Part shown: positions 37,903-46,918 of the stretch, piece after piece | How positions within the stretch are numbered: position 1 is the first letter of the stretch | Layout: the number at the start of each line of letters is the position of its first letter | NCBI GenBank assembly: GCA_049289295.1 | Contig: JBATLL010000057.1 | Span: 1 to 64,000 of the forward strand | Direction of reading: 5' to 3' | Source of the DNA: BOKV01 sp049289295 | GTDB lineage: Bacteria > Pseudomonadota > Alphaproteobacteria > Rhizobiales > Rhizobiaceae | DNA: 64,000 nt | Notes under the pieces: model-generated | What the model was told of the DNA's origin: nothing | Databases searched by the model: none | Seen by the model: only the letters and a program-made list of their open reading frames with translations | Program-made: the position numbers and the translations under genes

Positions 37903-38763
37903 TTGACAGGCATTTACAACCCATTTGCAAAACAGGTCTGGGAACTGGCGCATGGCGTGACGGTGACGCTTGGGCCAGACGCGATCATCATGGGCATTCT
38001 CAACGTCACGCCGGACTCCTTTTCCGATGGCGGACAGTTCTTCTCACCGCAGGCCGCCATCGACCAGGCCCGACGCATGCGGGATGAGGGTGCGCAAATC
38101 ATTGATATTGGTGGAGAATCGAGCCGTCCTGGCTTCGAGCCGGTGAGTGCTGCGGAGGAACAGGCGAGGGTCATGCCCGTTATTGATGCGTTGGTGCGCG
38201 AGGGTGGCTACATCTTGTCCATCGACAGTTGGCGCGCGGAAACGGCCAGGCGGGCAATCGAGGCTGGCGCGCATATCGTCAACGATGTCTGGGGCCTGCA
38301 GAAGGATGACGCGCTTGCGCCCTTCATTGCCAGGTCGCGATCAGGCTGCATTGTCATGCATACCGGGCGCGAAAGGCAGAAGGCGCGTGACATCATCGAG
38401 GATCAGCGCCAGTTCCTGAGCCGTTCGCTCGAAGTGGCGCACGAGGCCGGGGTGAGCAGGGAAGCCATGGTGCTTGATCCCGGATTCGGTTTCGCCAAGA
38501 ATGGCGAGGAAGACACCGCCTTGCTGGCGCGTCTGGAAGAAGTGGTGGTGCTTGGCTATCCGATCATGACCGGGACCTCGCGCAAGCGGTTCATCGGCCA
38601 GATCACCGGCAGGGACGGCAATGCACGCGATGTTGGTACAGCAGCGACAAGTGTCGTCGCCCGTTTGAAAGGCAGCGCGCTGTTTCGGGTTCATGATGTG
38701 CAGGCAAACAAGGATGCGCTTGCCATCGCCGATGCGGTGCTCAAAGCCGGGGACATGAAATGA
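37903..38763 (+). CDS. folP: Dihydropteroate synthase
   Basis: This 286-residue enzyme joins p-aminobenzoate to dihydropterin pyrophosphate and is the target of sulfonamides. Motifs are IIMGILNVTPDSFSDGG, IIDIGGESSRPGFEPV, SIDSW, DVWGL, DPGFGFAKN and TGTSRKRFIG. No ATG lies near the family start. The TTG at 37903 (LTGIYNPFAKQVWELAHG) gives the expected length. The open frame upstream antisense to the DUF922 gene is not conserved-looking. It overlaps folB by ATGA. Confidence 0.95.
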   Translation: MTGIYNPFAKQVWELAHGVTVTLGPDAIIMGILNVTPDSFSDGGQFFSPQAAIDQARRMRDEGAQIIDIGGESSRPGFEPVSAAEEQARVMPVIDALVREGGYILSIDSWRAETARRAIEAGAHIVNDVWGLQKDDALAPFIARSRSGCIVMHTGRERQKARDIIEDQRQFLSRSLEVAHEAGVSREAMVLDPGFGFAKNGEEDTALLARLEEVVVLGYPIMTGTSRKRFIGQITGRDGNARDVGTAATSVVARLKGSALFRVHDVQANKDALAIADAVLKAGDMK

Positions 38764-39134
38764 CCAATTACACGATCGCACTGAAGAACTGCGCCTTTTT
38801 CGCCCGGCATGGCGTGTACAGCGAGGAGGAGACGCTTGGTCAGCGCTTCTTTGTCGATGCAGTGCTGGAGGTGAATGGCGCCGAGGCGCTGGTCGAGGAT
38901 GATATCGAAGGCACCGTAGATTATGGCAAGGCGTTTCGGCTGATCGAGGAAATCATCCTGGGGCGGCGGCGATATCTGATCGAGGCGCTTGCGCTTGAAG
39001 TAGCGCAGGCGATCTGCACTAAATTTCCTACTGTGGCGCGCGCGCAGATCACGATCCGCAAGCCGAATGCACCGGTGCAAGGCGTGCTCGATCATGTGGA
39101 AGTCACCGTGACGCATCTTCGAGACCCGGGCTGA
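38760..39134 (+). CDS. folB: Dihydroneopterin aldolase
   Basis: This 124-residue enzyme splits dihydroneopterin to 6-hydroxymethyl-dihydropterin in folate synthesis. It starts MTNYTIALKNCAFFARHGVYSEEETLGQRFFVDAVLE, the typical FolB fold with the catalytic Glu region, and ends with ITIRKPNAPVQGVLDHVEVTV. It is coupled to folP by a four-base overlap and precedes folK by 7 bp. Confidence 0.95.
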   Translation: MTNYTIALKNCAFFARHGVYSEEETLGQRFFVDAVLEVNGAEALVEDDIEGTVDYGKAFRLIEEIILGRRRYLIEALALEVAQAICTKFPTVARAQITIRKPNAPVQGVLDHVEVTVTHLRDPG

Positions 39135-39141
39135 TCGCGCA

Positions 39142-39654
39142 ATGAGCGTCCACAAGGCGTGGCTGGGGCTTGGCGGCAATATCGGCGATGTGCGTTCATC
39201 CATGAACCTTGCGCTCGACCGGCTCGATGCGGTGGAAGGCATCCATATCCTTGCCGTGTCTGCGCTTTACGCAACGCCGCCCTGGGGTGTCGTTGACCAG
39301 CCTGACTTTCTCAACGCCTGCGTCACGCTCGAAACCACGCTCACTGCCCGCGAACTGCTGCATGAATGTCTTGAAGCTGAGCGTTCCCTCAAGCGCGAGC
39401 GCAAGGAGCGCTGGGGTCCTCGGACCATCGATATCGACATTCTTGCGATGGAAGGGGTTGAACTGCGCAGTGATGCCCTGACCCTGCCGCATCCGCGCAT
39501 GCATGAGCGCGCCTTCGTGCTGATGCCACTGGCTGATATCGCTCCCGATCTCTTCATTTTCGGCAAGACAGTGGCGCATTGGCTTGAAGGGGCGGACAAA
39601 CAGTCGATCACCCGTCTGGCAAGCGGTGAGGAATGGCGCGCTTCAAGACGGTGA
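39142..39654 (+). CDS. folK: 6-hydroxymethyl-7,8-dihydropterin pyrophosphokinase
   Basis: This 170-residue enzyme pyrophosphorylates hydroxymethyl-dihydropterin for FolP. Motifs are AWLGLGGNIGD at the N-terminus, RWGPRTIDIDILAMEG in the middle with the magnesium-binding Asp pair, and LPHPRMHERAFVLMPL. It is the last gene of the folP-folB-folK operon and ends at a strong hairpin. Confidence 0.96.
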   Translation: MSVHKAWLGLGGNIGDVRSSMNLALDRLDAVEGIHILAVSALYATPPWGVVDQPDFLNACVTLETTLTARELLHECLEAERSLKRERKERWGPRTIDIDILAMEGVELRSDALTLPHPRMHERAFVLMPLADIAPDLFIFGKTVAHWLEGADKQSITRLASGEEWRASRR

Positions 39655-39664
39655 GCGAAACGGA

Positions 39665-39690
39665 AAAGGCCCGGACTGTGCCGGGCCTTT
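39665..39690. terminator. Bidirectional terminator after folK
   Basis: A perfect 10-bp stem AAAGGCCCGG / CCGGGCCTTT with an ACTGTG loop lies between the convergent folK and the secreted-protein gene at 39717. The T-tail is short in both directions. Confidence 0.8.
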
Positions 39691-39716
39691 GCTGGAATTC
39701 AGGAATGTGCCTACGA

Positions 39717-40265
39717 TCAGTCGGTGACGGAACTGGTCACCATGCCATCGGTGGAAGCCGAGCGATCCAGCGTCATGCCGATAACGGGGATCAGGCGTTT
39801 GTCCACGCGTACCGATATGGTGATGTTCAGCTTGTCGTCGGAAGTGAGTCGCGTGACCATCACGCCGCGAAGATCCTTGCGCTTGATGTCGACCACAACC
39901 TTGGAGCCCAGAAAGCGCCCGCCAACGACGTCCATGCCTTCGCCTGCTTCACCGTCCAGGAACTGGCCGCTATAGCCATTGCCGCGGCGTTCGAAGCTTG
40001 CCTTCATAGGCTGGTTGAACACGCCAACCCGGCAATAGCCGTCAATGGACATGCCGGTGCGGGAATTTGGTGTTATGCCATTGAAATTGCAGGTGAACTT
40101 GGTTCCCTTGTATTTGCCGGCGACGATTTCGCCCGGACCGGTCCATTTGCCAGCGATGCTGCGATAGAACTGAACCTCTCCCGCTTGCGCGAGGTTGGCG
40201 GCAAATACGAAAGACAGAACTGCCGCAACCATAGACAGGAAGCGAACCGAAGAGGTGAAACGCAT
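39717..40265 (-). CDS. Secreted conserved hypothetical protein
   Basis: This 182-residue protein has a signal peptide (MRFTSSVRFLSMVAAVLSFVFAANLAQA). The mature part starts GEVQFYRSIAGKWTGPGEIVAGKYKGTKFTCNFNG and is beta-rich, resembling a small lipocalin-like or calycin barrel, with two cysteines (FTCNFNG and GYCRVG) that may pair. Many Rhizobiales carry similar proteins of unknown function (recalled, not searched). The ATG at 40265 follows AAAGG. Confidence 0.75.
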   Translation of the reverse strand: MRFTSSVRFLSMVAAVLSFVFAANLAQAGEVQFYRSIAGKWTGPGEIVAGKYKGTKFTCNFNGITPNSRTGMSIDGYCRVGVFNQPMKASFERRGNGYSGQFLDGEAGEGMDVVGGRFLGSKVVVDIKRKDLRGVMVTRLTSDDKLNITISVRVDKRLIPVIGMTLDRSASTDGMVTSSVTD

Positions 40266-40373
40266 GACGGAAACCTTTGCTGACGCGTATTCGCAGTTTT
40301 GCTGAAAATGGTTAATCAATCATTCCTGCCGCAATAGCAAGTCACGATTCCTGTCGTGTTGTTTCCGGGTTGC

Positions 40374-41468
40374 TCAGGAGTCCTGCGGCGGGGGTGGGGA
40401 TTTGTTTGATGCAGACCCCTGATTTCCGCTCAAACGCAGCAACTCGCCCACGAAATCGGAGATACCGGGGCGTTTGGCTACCCTGAACGGGAGTGGACGG
40501 CAAAGCTCCATCGCGGCGATCCCGATACGCGCTGTCAGCATGCCATTGACGACACCTTCGCCAAGGCGGGCAGAGAGCTTGGCGGCCAGGCCATGCCCGA
40601 CCAGTTGCTGGATGAGACTGTCGCCAAGCGCAATCGCGCCGGTGGCGGCAAGGTGGGCGAGGACCGATCTTGTCAGGCGCATGAAGCCGATGGTGCCGGG
40701 CCGCCCGCCATACAGGGCCGACAAACGGCGGATAAGGCGGAGGTTTTCCATCAGCACGAAGGCAAGATCGACAATCGCGCGTGGGCTGACAGCGGTCACG
40801 ACCGATACGCGCTTGGCTGATGACAGGATCATTGCCCTGGCTTCGGCATCGAGGGGTGACACGAGATCGCGCTCGGCCAGTTCGATAAGGTCGGAACCGT
40901 CGATTATCTCGCCCTTGTGCTGTGCGAGAAGATTGCGCCCGTGCGCGGTACGCGGGTTGGTTTCGTAAAGCGCGACCAGTTGCGAAATGGTTTTGCGTGC
41001 TTCAATCGGATCGTCCTGCTCCCATGCCTCGCTTGCCTTTTGCTGGAGGCGGTGAATGGTGCGAAGGCGGGCAATGCCGATGACTTCGCGCATGGCAATG
41101 GCGATAGCGGCCAGCGCGGCCAGGGCGGCGAGCACAGCTGCGGACCAGCCAAGCCATGTCGAGCGTTCGAACAGGTCACGCACGAGCTGGTCGACTGCCA
41201 GTCCGGCACCCAGCGAAACAAGACCGCCCAGTGCTGCCAGCAGCAGGGAACCCCAGCCAAAGCCGCGCGCTGTTTCGCGAACCGGCACGAGATCGCTGGT
41301 TTCACCAAGACGCTGGGCGGCATCGTCGGGAACGAGTTCAATTGCGACAGGCTTGATCTTGCGGGGCTTGCGGGCCTGCTCGCGCGGTGCCTGTGGCTTG
41401 CCGCGTTCGCTTTCAAGGCGAATGGCGCGGGGCCTGCGGGATGTTTCTTCGTCTCGCTCAGTCATCAT
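40374..41468 (-). CDS. YcjF family (UPF0283, DUF697) inner-membrane protein
   Basis: This is a 364-residue protein with a basic, disordered N-terminal region (1-70) and two transmembrane helices (GWGSLLLAALGGLVSLGAG and AAVLAALAALAAIAIAM). A C-terminal DUF697 domain contains SPRAIVDLAFVLMENLRLIRRLSALYGGRPG. It follows the YcjX gene on the same strand with a 5-bp gap; this pairing is widespread in proteobacteria and is linked to envelope stress in enterics. Confidence 0.92.
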   Translation of the reverse strand: MMTERDEETSRRPRAIRLESERGKPQAPREQARKPRKIKPVAIELVPDDAAQRLGETSDLVPVRETARGFGWGSLLLAALGGLVSLGAGLAVDQLVRDLFERSTWLGWSAAVLAALAALAAIAIAMREVIGIARLRTIHRLQQKASEAWEQDDPIEARKTISQLVALYETNPRTAHGRNLLAQHKGEIIDGSDLIELAERDLVSPLDAEARAMILSSAKRVSVVTAVSPRAIVDLAFVLMENLRLIRRLSALYGGRPGTIGFMRLTRSVLAHLAATGAIALGDSLIQQLVGHGLAAKLSARLGEGVVNGMLTARIGIAAMELCRPLPFRVAKRPGISDFVGELLRLSGNQGSASNKSPPPPQDS

Positions 41469-41473
41469 TCATC

Positions 41474-42934
41474 TCACGCCAGTTTGTCGCCCAGCAGGAA
41501 TTCAAGCGCCCGGTCAAGCCGGATATGCGGCATTGAAAGTTTCAGACCATCGCCCGTCACTTCCAGTTCCGGTGGGCGGAAACGGACAAATCGCAATTCC
41601 GGCAGGGATTTTCCGGTCCCCGGCCGCAACAAGGTCGTCGGGTTTTTTGGCAGGTCGCCGGGGAAGATGGCAGTTTCGGTTTCCCCGTCGAAGGTTTCCC
41701 CGTCGATTGTTTCGCCCGCCATTGGCGTTCCAACGATCACCGGCAGGCGCTCGCCATCCTGGCTGGCAAAGGCTTCCCTGGTTGAGCGAATGGCGGAAAG
41801 GGCCAGCACATCGGTATGGGCTCCGGCAAAGCGCGCGCGTTCGGACGCCTTTTGCACCATTGCAGCAAGAAGCGCTTCCAGCCTGTCGTGGTTTTCGTGG
41901 TGCAGGTGATCGGCCTTGGTTGCAGCAAACAGGACCCTGTCGATGCGCGGGCCGAACAGGTTGGAAAGGATGGAACCCTGGCCGGGACGGAAACAGGCCA
42001 TGATGCCTGAAAGTGCCGTTTCGAGATCGGCAACCGCGTCGGGACCGGCATTGATGACGCTCAATACGTCCACCAGGACAATCTGGCGGTCGAGCCGCGC
42101 GAAATGTTCGCGGAAGAAGGGTTTGATGACGTGGCGCTTGTAGGCCTCGTAGCGGTCGCGCATCATCGCGGCGAGCGTTCCTTCGCCAATCTCGCCATCG
42201 GCTGGAATTGCCAGCGGCGCAAAGGTCAGGGCAGGTGAGCCTTCAAGATCGCCCGGCATCAGGAATCGACCGGGGGGAAGCGTGGACAGTGCGGTTTCAT
42301 CTTCGCGGCAGGATCGAAGATAGGCGGTGAAGGCTGCAGCCAGGGCCTGCACCTGCATTTCGTCCGCCGGTCCTGAAGGGTTTGTCGCCCTTGTCAGTTT
42401 CAGCCAGTCCGCGCCCAGTTCGTTGCGCCGACCGCCGGATGCCAGGGACAGCGCTTCGCCTGCCCACTGGCCATAATCGCGAGCCAGCAGCGGCAGGTCG
42501 AGCAGCCATTCGCCGGGATAGTCGACAATATCGATGTTGAACCTGCCGGATCCGAAGGTGCGCTGCCAGGCACTGGCGGATTCATATTCGATGGTGATGC
42601 GCAGTTCGGAGATCGAGCGTGTCGATTGCGGCCATTCGCGCTGTTCGAGCAGGGTCCGTACATGCGGCTCATACTGGAAGCGCGGCATGTCGAAGGTGGG
42701 CTGGGGTGCCAGTGCCGCGGATTTGAGGCGGCCGGAACTGTAGGGCGTGAACAGCGGAAGGCGACCGCCATGCAGAAGATTGTGCACAAGCGCGGTTATG
42801 AAAACGGTCTTGCCGGAGCGTGCCAGACCAGTCACGCCGAGGCGAACGGATGGCGTCACCAGTTTGCCGGCGAGATCGGACAGATTGTCGAAAGCTATGA
42901 GGGCGTCATCGGCCAGCGTGGTGATTTTTGCCAA
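41474..42934 (-). CDS. YcjX-like P-loop NTPase
   Basis: This is a 486-residue GTPase-like protein. The P-loop is GVTGLARSGKT (residues 33-43), the second motif DIVDYPGEWLLDLPLL near residue 143, and VDVLSVINAGPDAV near 280. The YcjX/DUF463 family acts with YcjF at the inner membrane. It is the upstream member of the pair. Confidence 0.93.
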   Translation of the reverse strand: MAKITTLADDALIAFDNLSDLAGKLVTPSVRLGVTGLARSGKTVFITALVHNLLHGGRLPLFTPYSSGRLKSAALAPQPTFDMPRFQYEPHVRTLLEQREWPQSTRSISELRITIEYESASAWQRTFGSGRFNIDIVDYPGEWLLDLPLLARDYGQWAGEALSLASGGRRNELGADWLKLTRATNPSGPADEMQVQALAAAFTAYLRSCREDETALSTLPPGRFLMPGDLEGSPALTFAPLAIPADGEIGEGTLAAMMRDRYEAYKRHVIKPFFREHFARLDRQIVLVDVLSVINAGPDAVADLETALSGIMACFRPGQGSILSNLFGPRIDRVLFAATKADHLHHENHDRLEALLAAMVQKASERARFAGAHTDVLALSAIRSTREAFASQDGERLPVIVGTPMAGETIDGETFDGETETAIFPGDLPKNPTTLLRPGTGKSLPELRFVRFRPPELEVTGDGLKLSMPHIRLDRALEFLLGDKLA

Positions 42935-43024
42935 TTTCGGTACGAATGCTCCCCAGGCGCGGCCAGTTTCGAATGTTCGCTTCCAATATGGGGGCAGAAA
43001 GCGGGAATCGCAAAGCCCGGCGTG

Positions 43025-43534
43025 TCAAAGATCGCGCGGTGCAATGAAGGCCCTGAGATAGCCCGATCCCGGCGCAATTTCGGACCAGTTCTCGATATCG
43101 AGATCAATGACGGCAAGCGCGCCTGTCGGATATTTCTGCGAGAAAGCTGACAGGGCTGCAGGATCGCCATGGTTGACCAGTTCGCCAGCGAGTCCCTCGC
43201 ACATCGGATTGTGGCCGACGATCATGGCCGAACCCTTGTCACTGAGGCCGCGAAGGCAATCGAGATAGTCCGAAATCTCGCCCGCATACAGCGCATGCTC
43301 ATAAACAACTGGCGGAACAGGATCGAAAGCGACGCGAACACCATCCCAGGTCATCTTGGTTCGCAGGGCGTCGGAACAGAAGACATGCTGGGGAACGAAA
43401 CCGCGTTCCTTCATCATTGCGGCGATCTCGGGGAGGTCAGTGTGGCCACGGGAATTGAGCGTGCGGTCGAAATCCGTCTTTCCAGGTTCAGCCCAGGATG
43501 ATTTGGCGTGCCGCAGCAGATAAAGAGTGACCAT
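43025..43534 (-). CDS. SixA-type histidine phosphatase
   Basis: This 169-residue phosphatase of the histidine phosphatase superfamily begins MVTLYLLRHAKSSW with catalytic RHA (His9). The second histidine is in AMIVGHNPMCEGL. SixA enzymes dephosphorylate Hpt-type phosphohistidines, and an Hpt protein and the CckA hybrid kinase are both in this window, but no direct link is shown. GGGGAGCG before the ATG at 43534 sets the start. It lies 90 bp upstream of ycjX on the same strand. Confidence 0.9.
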   Translation of the reverse strand: MVTLYLLRHAKSSWAEPGKTDFDRTLNSRGHTDLPEIAAMMKERGFVPQHVFCSDALRTKMTWDGVRVAFDPVPPVVYEHALYAGEISDYLDCLRGLSDKGSAMIVGHNPMCEGLAGELVNHGDPAALSAFSQKYPTGALAVIDLDIENWSEIAPGSGYLRAFIAPRDL

Positions 43535-43726
43535 GTACGCTCCCCGATTCACGTCAAAGGGGTAATGAACCGGCGCGCCAAGGGCAAGAGCCCAAATCGC
43601 AAATCAGGCTGGACGCAATGCGCCAGGTGACGCGCCTTGACGCTTGCATGGAACGGGCTGCGTGCTTATGCACCGGGCATGTTAGCGGGCTATCAACGGG
43701 CGCGATTCATGATCAAGGGCAATTCC

Positions 43727-45031
43727 ATGCACAGCCAGTCGGGCCACATTGACAGCCATTATTCTGCGACTGCTGCACACCTTCCAACATTCGGGCAACT
43801 GGCCAGTGCGAAAGGCACGCACGCGCAGGTCTGTATTATTGGCGGTGGACTGGCAGGGCTGACCGCAGCGCTGGAACTGGCGCGGGCTGGCCGCGATGTC
43901 ATCCTGCTCGAGGGAAAACGCATGGGCTGGGCGGCTTCGGGCCGCAATGGCGGTTTTGTGTCCGGGGGATTTGCCGAGTCCATCCTGACGATCGAGAAGC
44001 GCCTGGGCCTGGACCATGCCCGCGAATTGTATCGGCTGAGCGTCGAAGGTGTCGGCCATATCCGCAATACGATCCGCGAGAACGCCCGTGAGGACATCAT
44101 CGGCGGGCAGGGCTGGCTGAAAATGATTCGCCATGCGCGCGTTGCTGAACTGGAACAGCGTGCAGAGCGCATGGCACGTGATTATGGCGTTCAATACACG
44201 CTCCTGTCGCAGCGTGAACTGGAGCCATACGTCTCCTCGAACAGCTACCATGCAGGCCTGCTGGACATGGGCCCCTTTCACATACAGCCGCTCGACTATG
44301 CCGTGCTGCTGGCTGGTCAGGCGGCAGCGCATGGCGCAAGGCTGCACGAGAATTCCCGGGTCATCAGCATCGAAAGGCTCGATGGTGGCAACTGGGAAGT
44401 GAGGACCGGCAATGGTTCGGTGCGCTGTGAGCATGTGGTTGTCGCGACCAGCGCCTATGGCGGGCCGGTGCAGCGCATCAATCGCGCCATCCTGCCAGTT
44501 GCGACCTATGTCGTCACGGCCCGTTCGCAGAAGCTTGACGAAGCCATCCGTTTTTCCGGCTGTCTTGGCGATACGCGACGCGCTGGTGACTATTATCGGA
44601 TTGTCGGCAAGGGCGATGAACGGCGACTGCTATGGGGCGGGCGGATCACGACGCGCACTTCGGTTCCTGCGCGCCTGGGCGAGGCACTGAAACGTGACAT
44701 TCAAGGCGTCTATCCGCAGCTTGACGATCTGGTCATCGAACGCAAATGGGCCGGGCTGATGGGATATTGCGTGCACAAGATGCCGCTTATCGGCCAGATG
44801 ATGCCCGGACTGTGGCCACTGACGGGTTTCGGCGGGCATGGCCTCAACACCACCGCAATGGGCGGATACCTGATCGCATCCGCGATTACGGGAGGCGATG
44901 ACCGCTGGCGACTGTTCGAACCGTTCCGCGTTCAGTGGGGTGGCGGGCTTGCGGGAAGAGTGGCAACACAGCTTGAATATTGGCGATTGCAGATCGCCGA
45001 TCGGTTCGAGGAAATGCGGGCCGGGAAATAA
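43727..45031 (+). CDS. FAD-dependent amine oxidase, PuuB-like
   Basis: This is a 434-residue DAO-family flavoprotein. The dinucleotide motif VCIIGGGLAGLTAALELARAGRDVILLEGKRMGWAASGRNGGFVSGG matches gamma-glutamylputrescine oxidase (PuuB). The C-terminal FGGHGLNTTAMGGYLIASAI closes the FAD site. The substrate is probably a (glutamyl)amine or N-methyl amino acid. It stands alone without puuA, C or D. The ATG at 43727 follows AAGGG with good spacing; in-frame starts lie at 43709, 43679 and 43637. Confidence 0.85.
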   Translation: MHSQSGHIDSHYSATAAHLPTFGQLASAKGTHAQVCIIGGGLAGLTAALELARAGRDVILLEGKRMGWAASGRNGGFVSGGFAESILTIEKRLGLDHARELYRLSVEGVGHIRNTIRENAREDIIGGQGWLKMIRHARVAELEQRAERMARDYGVQYTLLSQRELEPYVSSNSYHAGLLDMGPFHIQPLDYAVLLAGQAAAHGARLHENSRVISIERLDGGNWEVRTGNGSVRCEHVVVATSAYGGPVQRINRAILPVATYVVTARSQKLDEAIRFSGCLGDTRRAGDYYRIVGKGDERRLLWGGRITTRTSVPARLGEALKRDIQGVYPQLDDLVIERKWAGLMGYCVHKMPLIGQMMPGLWPLTGFGGHGLNTTAMGGYLIASAITGGDDRWRLFEPFRVQWGGGLAGRVATQLEYWRLQIADRFEEMRAGK

Positions 45032-45178
45032 GCGATTGAAGGCAAATTGCTTTTGACGAGATTTTTGCGGCAATTGCCCGTTCATACACAGGCGCGTGAT
45101 TGCTCGCATCTAATGTCTTGAGAACTTCACCATCGGGCGTTATAAGGCCCGCACTTCCAGGGGTATACGGAGTTAGCC

Positions 45179-45595
45179 ATGTCATCGACAGTTGAAGCCG
45201 AGTACGTACCGAGCGAAGACGAGCCGTTCATGAACGAACGCCAGCGCGAATATTTCCGCCGCAAGCTGATTGCCTGGAAGAACGACATTCTCAAGGAATC
45301 GCGCGAGACGCTGGCCGGACTGCAGGATCAGACCGACAAGCTTCCTGACATGGCAGATCGCGCCTCATCTGAAACCGACCGTTCAATCGAACTGCGCGCA
45401 CGTGATCGCCAGCGCAAGCTGATCGGCAAGATCGATTCGGCGCTGCGCAGGATCGAGGACGGTTCATACGGCTATTGCGAGGAAACCGGCGAACCGATCA
45501 GCCTGAAGCGGCTGGATGCGCGGCCGATTGCAACGCTTTCCATCGAGGCGCAGGAACGCCATGAACGCCGTGAGAAAGTCTATCGCGAGGAATAG
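45179..45595 (+). CDS. dksA: RNA polymerase-binding transcription factor DksA
   Basis: This 138-residue DksA/TraR-family protein acts with ppGpp on RNA polymerase. The coiled coil (about 20-95) holds the tip DMADRASSETDRS with the Asp/Ala pair needed for activity. The globular part reads YGYCEETGEPISLKRLDARPIATLSIEAQERHER. Of the four zinc-site cysteines only Cys100 remains; the others are Thr103, Ser121 and Ala124, so zinc binding is not expected. This cysteine-poor form is usual in alphaproteobacteria. Confidence 0.95.
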   Translation: MSSTVEAEYVPSEDEPFMNERQREYFRRKLIAWKNDILKESRETLAGLQDQTDKLPDMADRASSETDRSIELRARDRQRKLIGKIDSALRRIEDGSYGYCEETGEPISLKRLDARPIATLSIEAQERHERREKVYREE

Positions 45596-45638
45596 GCATC
45601 CAGACAATCTGGCCAAGCCAGAATTGATACGACACAGG

Positions 45639-45664
45639 AAAAAGGCGCCCGAAGGCGCCTTTTC
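45639..45664. terminator. Bidirectional terminator after dksA
   Basis: AAAAGGCGCC / GGCGCCTTTT (45640-45649 and 45654-45663) form a perfect 10-bp stem with a CGAA loop. It separates convergent dksA and the FliO-like gene and can serve both. Confidence 0.9.
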
Positions 45665-45687
45665 CATTTCATTGCCTGGTCCTGACC

Positions 45688-46536
45688 CTAACGGGCCGAC
45701 CCCAGTTCACTGAGCAGGCGCTGCATCTCGTCTTCCATGGCGTCGTCGCCGGAGCCGTTGCCATTGGCCTTGTGAGCTGTCTGATCCAGTGACGGTGCTG
45801 CTGATTGCTGCGGTGCCATGGATATCGGTTCGCTGACCTGCGCTGTGATGTTGCCCAGTTCCTCTTCCAGCCCGAGTTCGAAATCCGGTTCTGGTTCTGG
45901 TGCTGGTTCGTCAATCCTTGCGCTGGCTGGCGAAACGGCCGGTTCTGCCTTGTGGGCAGACGCAGCTGCTGGTGCCAGCGAAGCAGCGGCAGTCGCAGCA
46001 GCGCTCGACGCGCTGGCGGTCTTTGTCTGCTGCCTGGATTCGCCGATGCGCTCAAGCAGCCTGCTTGCACCGTTTGTCTTTCTTTCCTCGCCATTGGCTT
46101 TCTTGTCCTCGAAGTGGACCTTTGCTTTCGCTTCGGCTCTTGGCGCGGGGTGGTGATGTTCGGAAACAGGTTCGCCGACATGGTGGCGCTCCTGTTCTGG
46201 TTCACGGTGTTCCGTGTGTGGTTGTGCTGCGGGAATTGGATGATGTGCACGCACGATATTCTGTTCGATGACAATGTCGCTTGGCCCGCCGATCATCACC
46301 AGATGCTCGATATTGTCGCGACGCACCAGCACCAGTCGCCGCTTGTCGTCAACGATAGCAGCATCTGTCACGGATAGTCTGGGTAGCCTGTTGCGGTTGC
46401 TGCGCAATGCAGAGCCCGCCGTCAATTTTCGCCAGACCCATACAAGCAGTACGAGCGCAATTGTCAGTCCCAACACGACTATGACAAGCGTAAGCGCCGT
46501 TCCGCCTTCGCCAAAACCTGACATCAGAGATTCCAT
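45688..46536 (-). CDS. FliO-like single-pass membrane protein
   Basis: This 282-residue protein has one N-terminal transmembrane helix (about 14-36, ALTLVIVVLGLTIALVLLVWVW). A short conserved domain follows: NRLPRLSVTDAAIVDDKRRLVLVRRDNIEHLVMIGGPSDIVIEQNI, which is the FliO/MopB domain. After it comes a long low-complexity His-, Glu- and Ala-rich tail. In Rhizobiales this protein often lies away from flagellar operons and beside cckA/dksA (recalled). GAGGAG sets the ATG at 46536. A flagellar role is not certain. Confidence 0.7.
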   Translation of the reverse strand: MESLMSGFGEGGTALTLVIVVLGLTIALVLLVWVWRKLTAGSALRSNRNRLPRLSVTDAAIVDDKRRLVLVRRDNIEHLVMIGGPSDIVIEQNIVRAHHPIPAAQPHTEHREPEQERHHVGEPVSEHHHPAPRAEAKAKVHFEDKKANGEERKTNGASRLLERIGESRQQTKTASASSAAATAAASLAPAAASAHKAEPAVSPASARIDEPAPEPEPDFELGLEEELGNITAQVSEPISMAPQQSAAPSLDQTAHKANGNGSGDDAMEDEMQRLLSELGSAR

Positions 46537-46659
46537 GGTCAACTCCTCGCCCCGAGGCAGGCCGTCCGAACTTGCCGGATTGCGGCCATTTCCAAAAATC
46601 GGGATCCGTTTCGTGCCTTGGCACTATGCGAATCCACCATACAAAATTGCAAAGTCAGC

Positions 46660-46675
46660 TTAACGTCGTGTTAAC
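46660..46675. promoter_or_regulatory. CtrA binding box (perfect TTAA-N7-TTAAC)
   Basis: TTAA-CGTCGTG-TTAAC lies in the 382-bp divergent region between the FliO-like gene (124 bp from its start) and cckA (244 bp from its start). It would allow CtrA to feed back on its own activating kinase or to control the FliO-like gene. The rest of 46537-46918 has no gene. Confidence 0.7.
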
Positions 46676-46918
46676 CTGTTCACACGCCTGTGCAAAGTGC
46701 CCCATCAATGGGGCAATAGCGTGGTTGTGCCCAGTAGGGCCGTTCACCGGCATTATGCGTTGTTTTTCAACATGGATCGGGTCTGAGCCTGCAAAAACAG
46801 GATATCGGGGCTTTCACTGCAGGGCGGAATATGATTCAAGAATTGCCCGGCACTGATCGCATTTCCGGTGGGCGGGAATGATTCGCGAACGCTATCGGCG
46901 TTGGCCCAGAGGGCGGGT

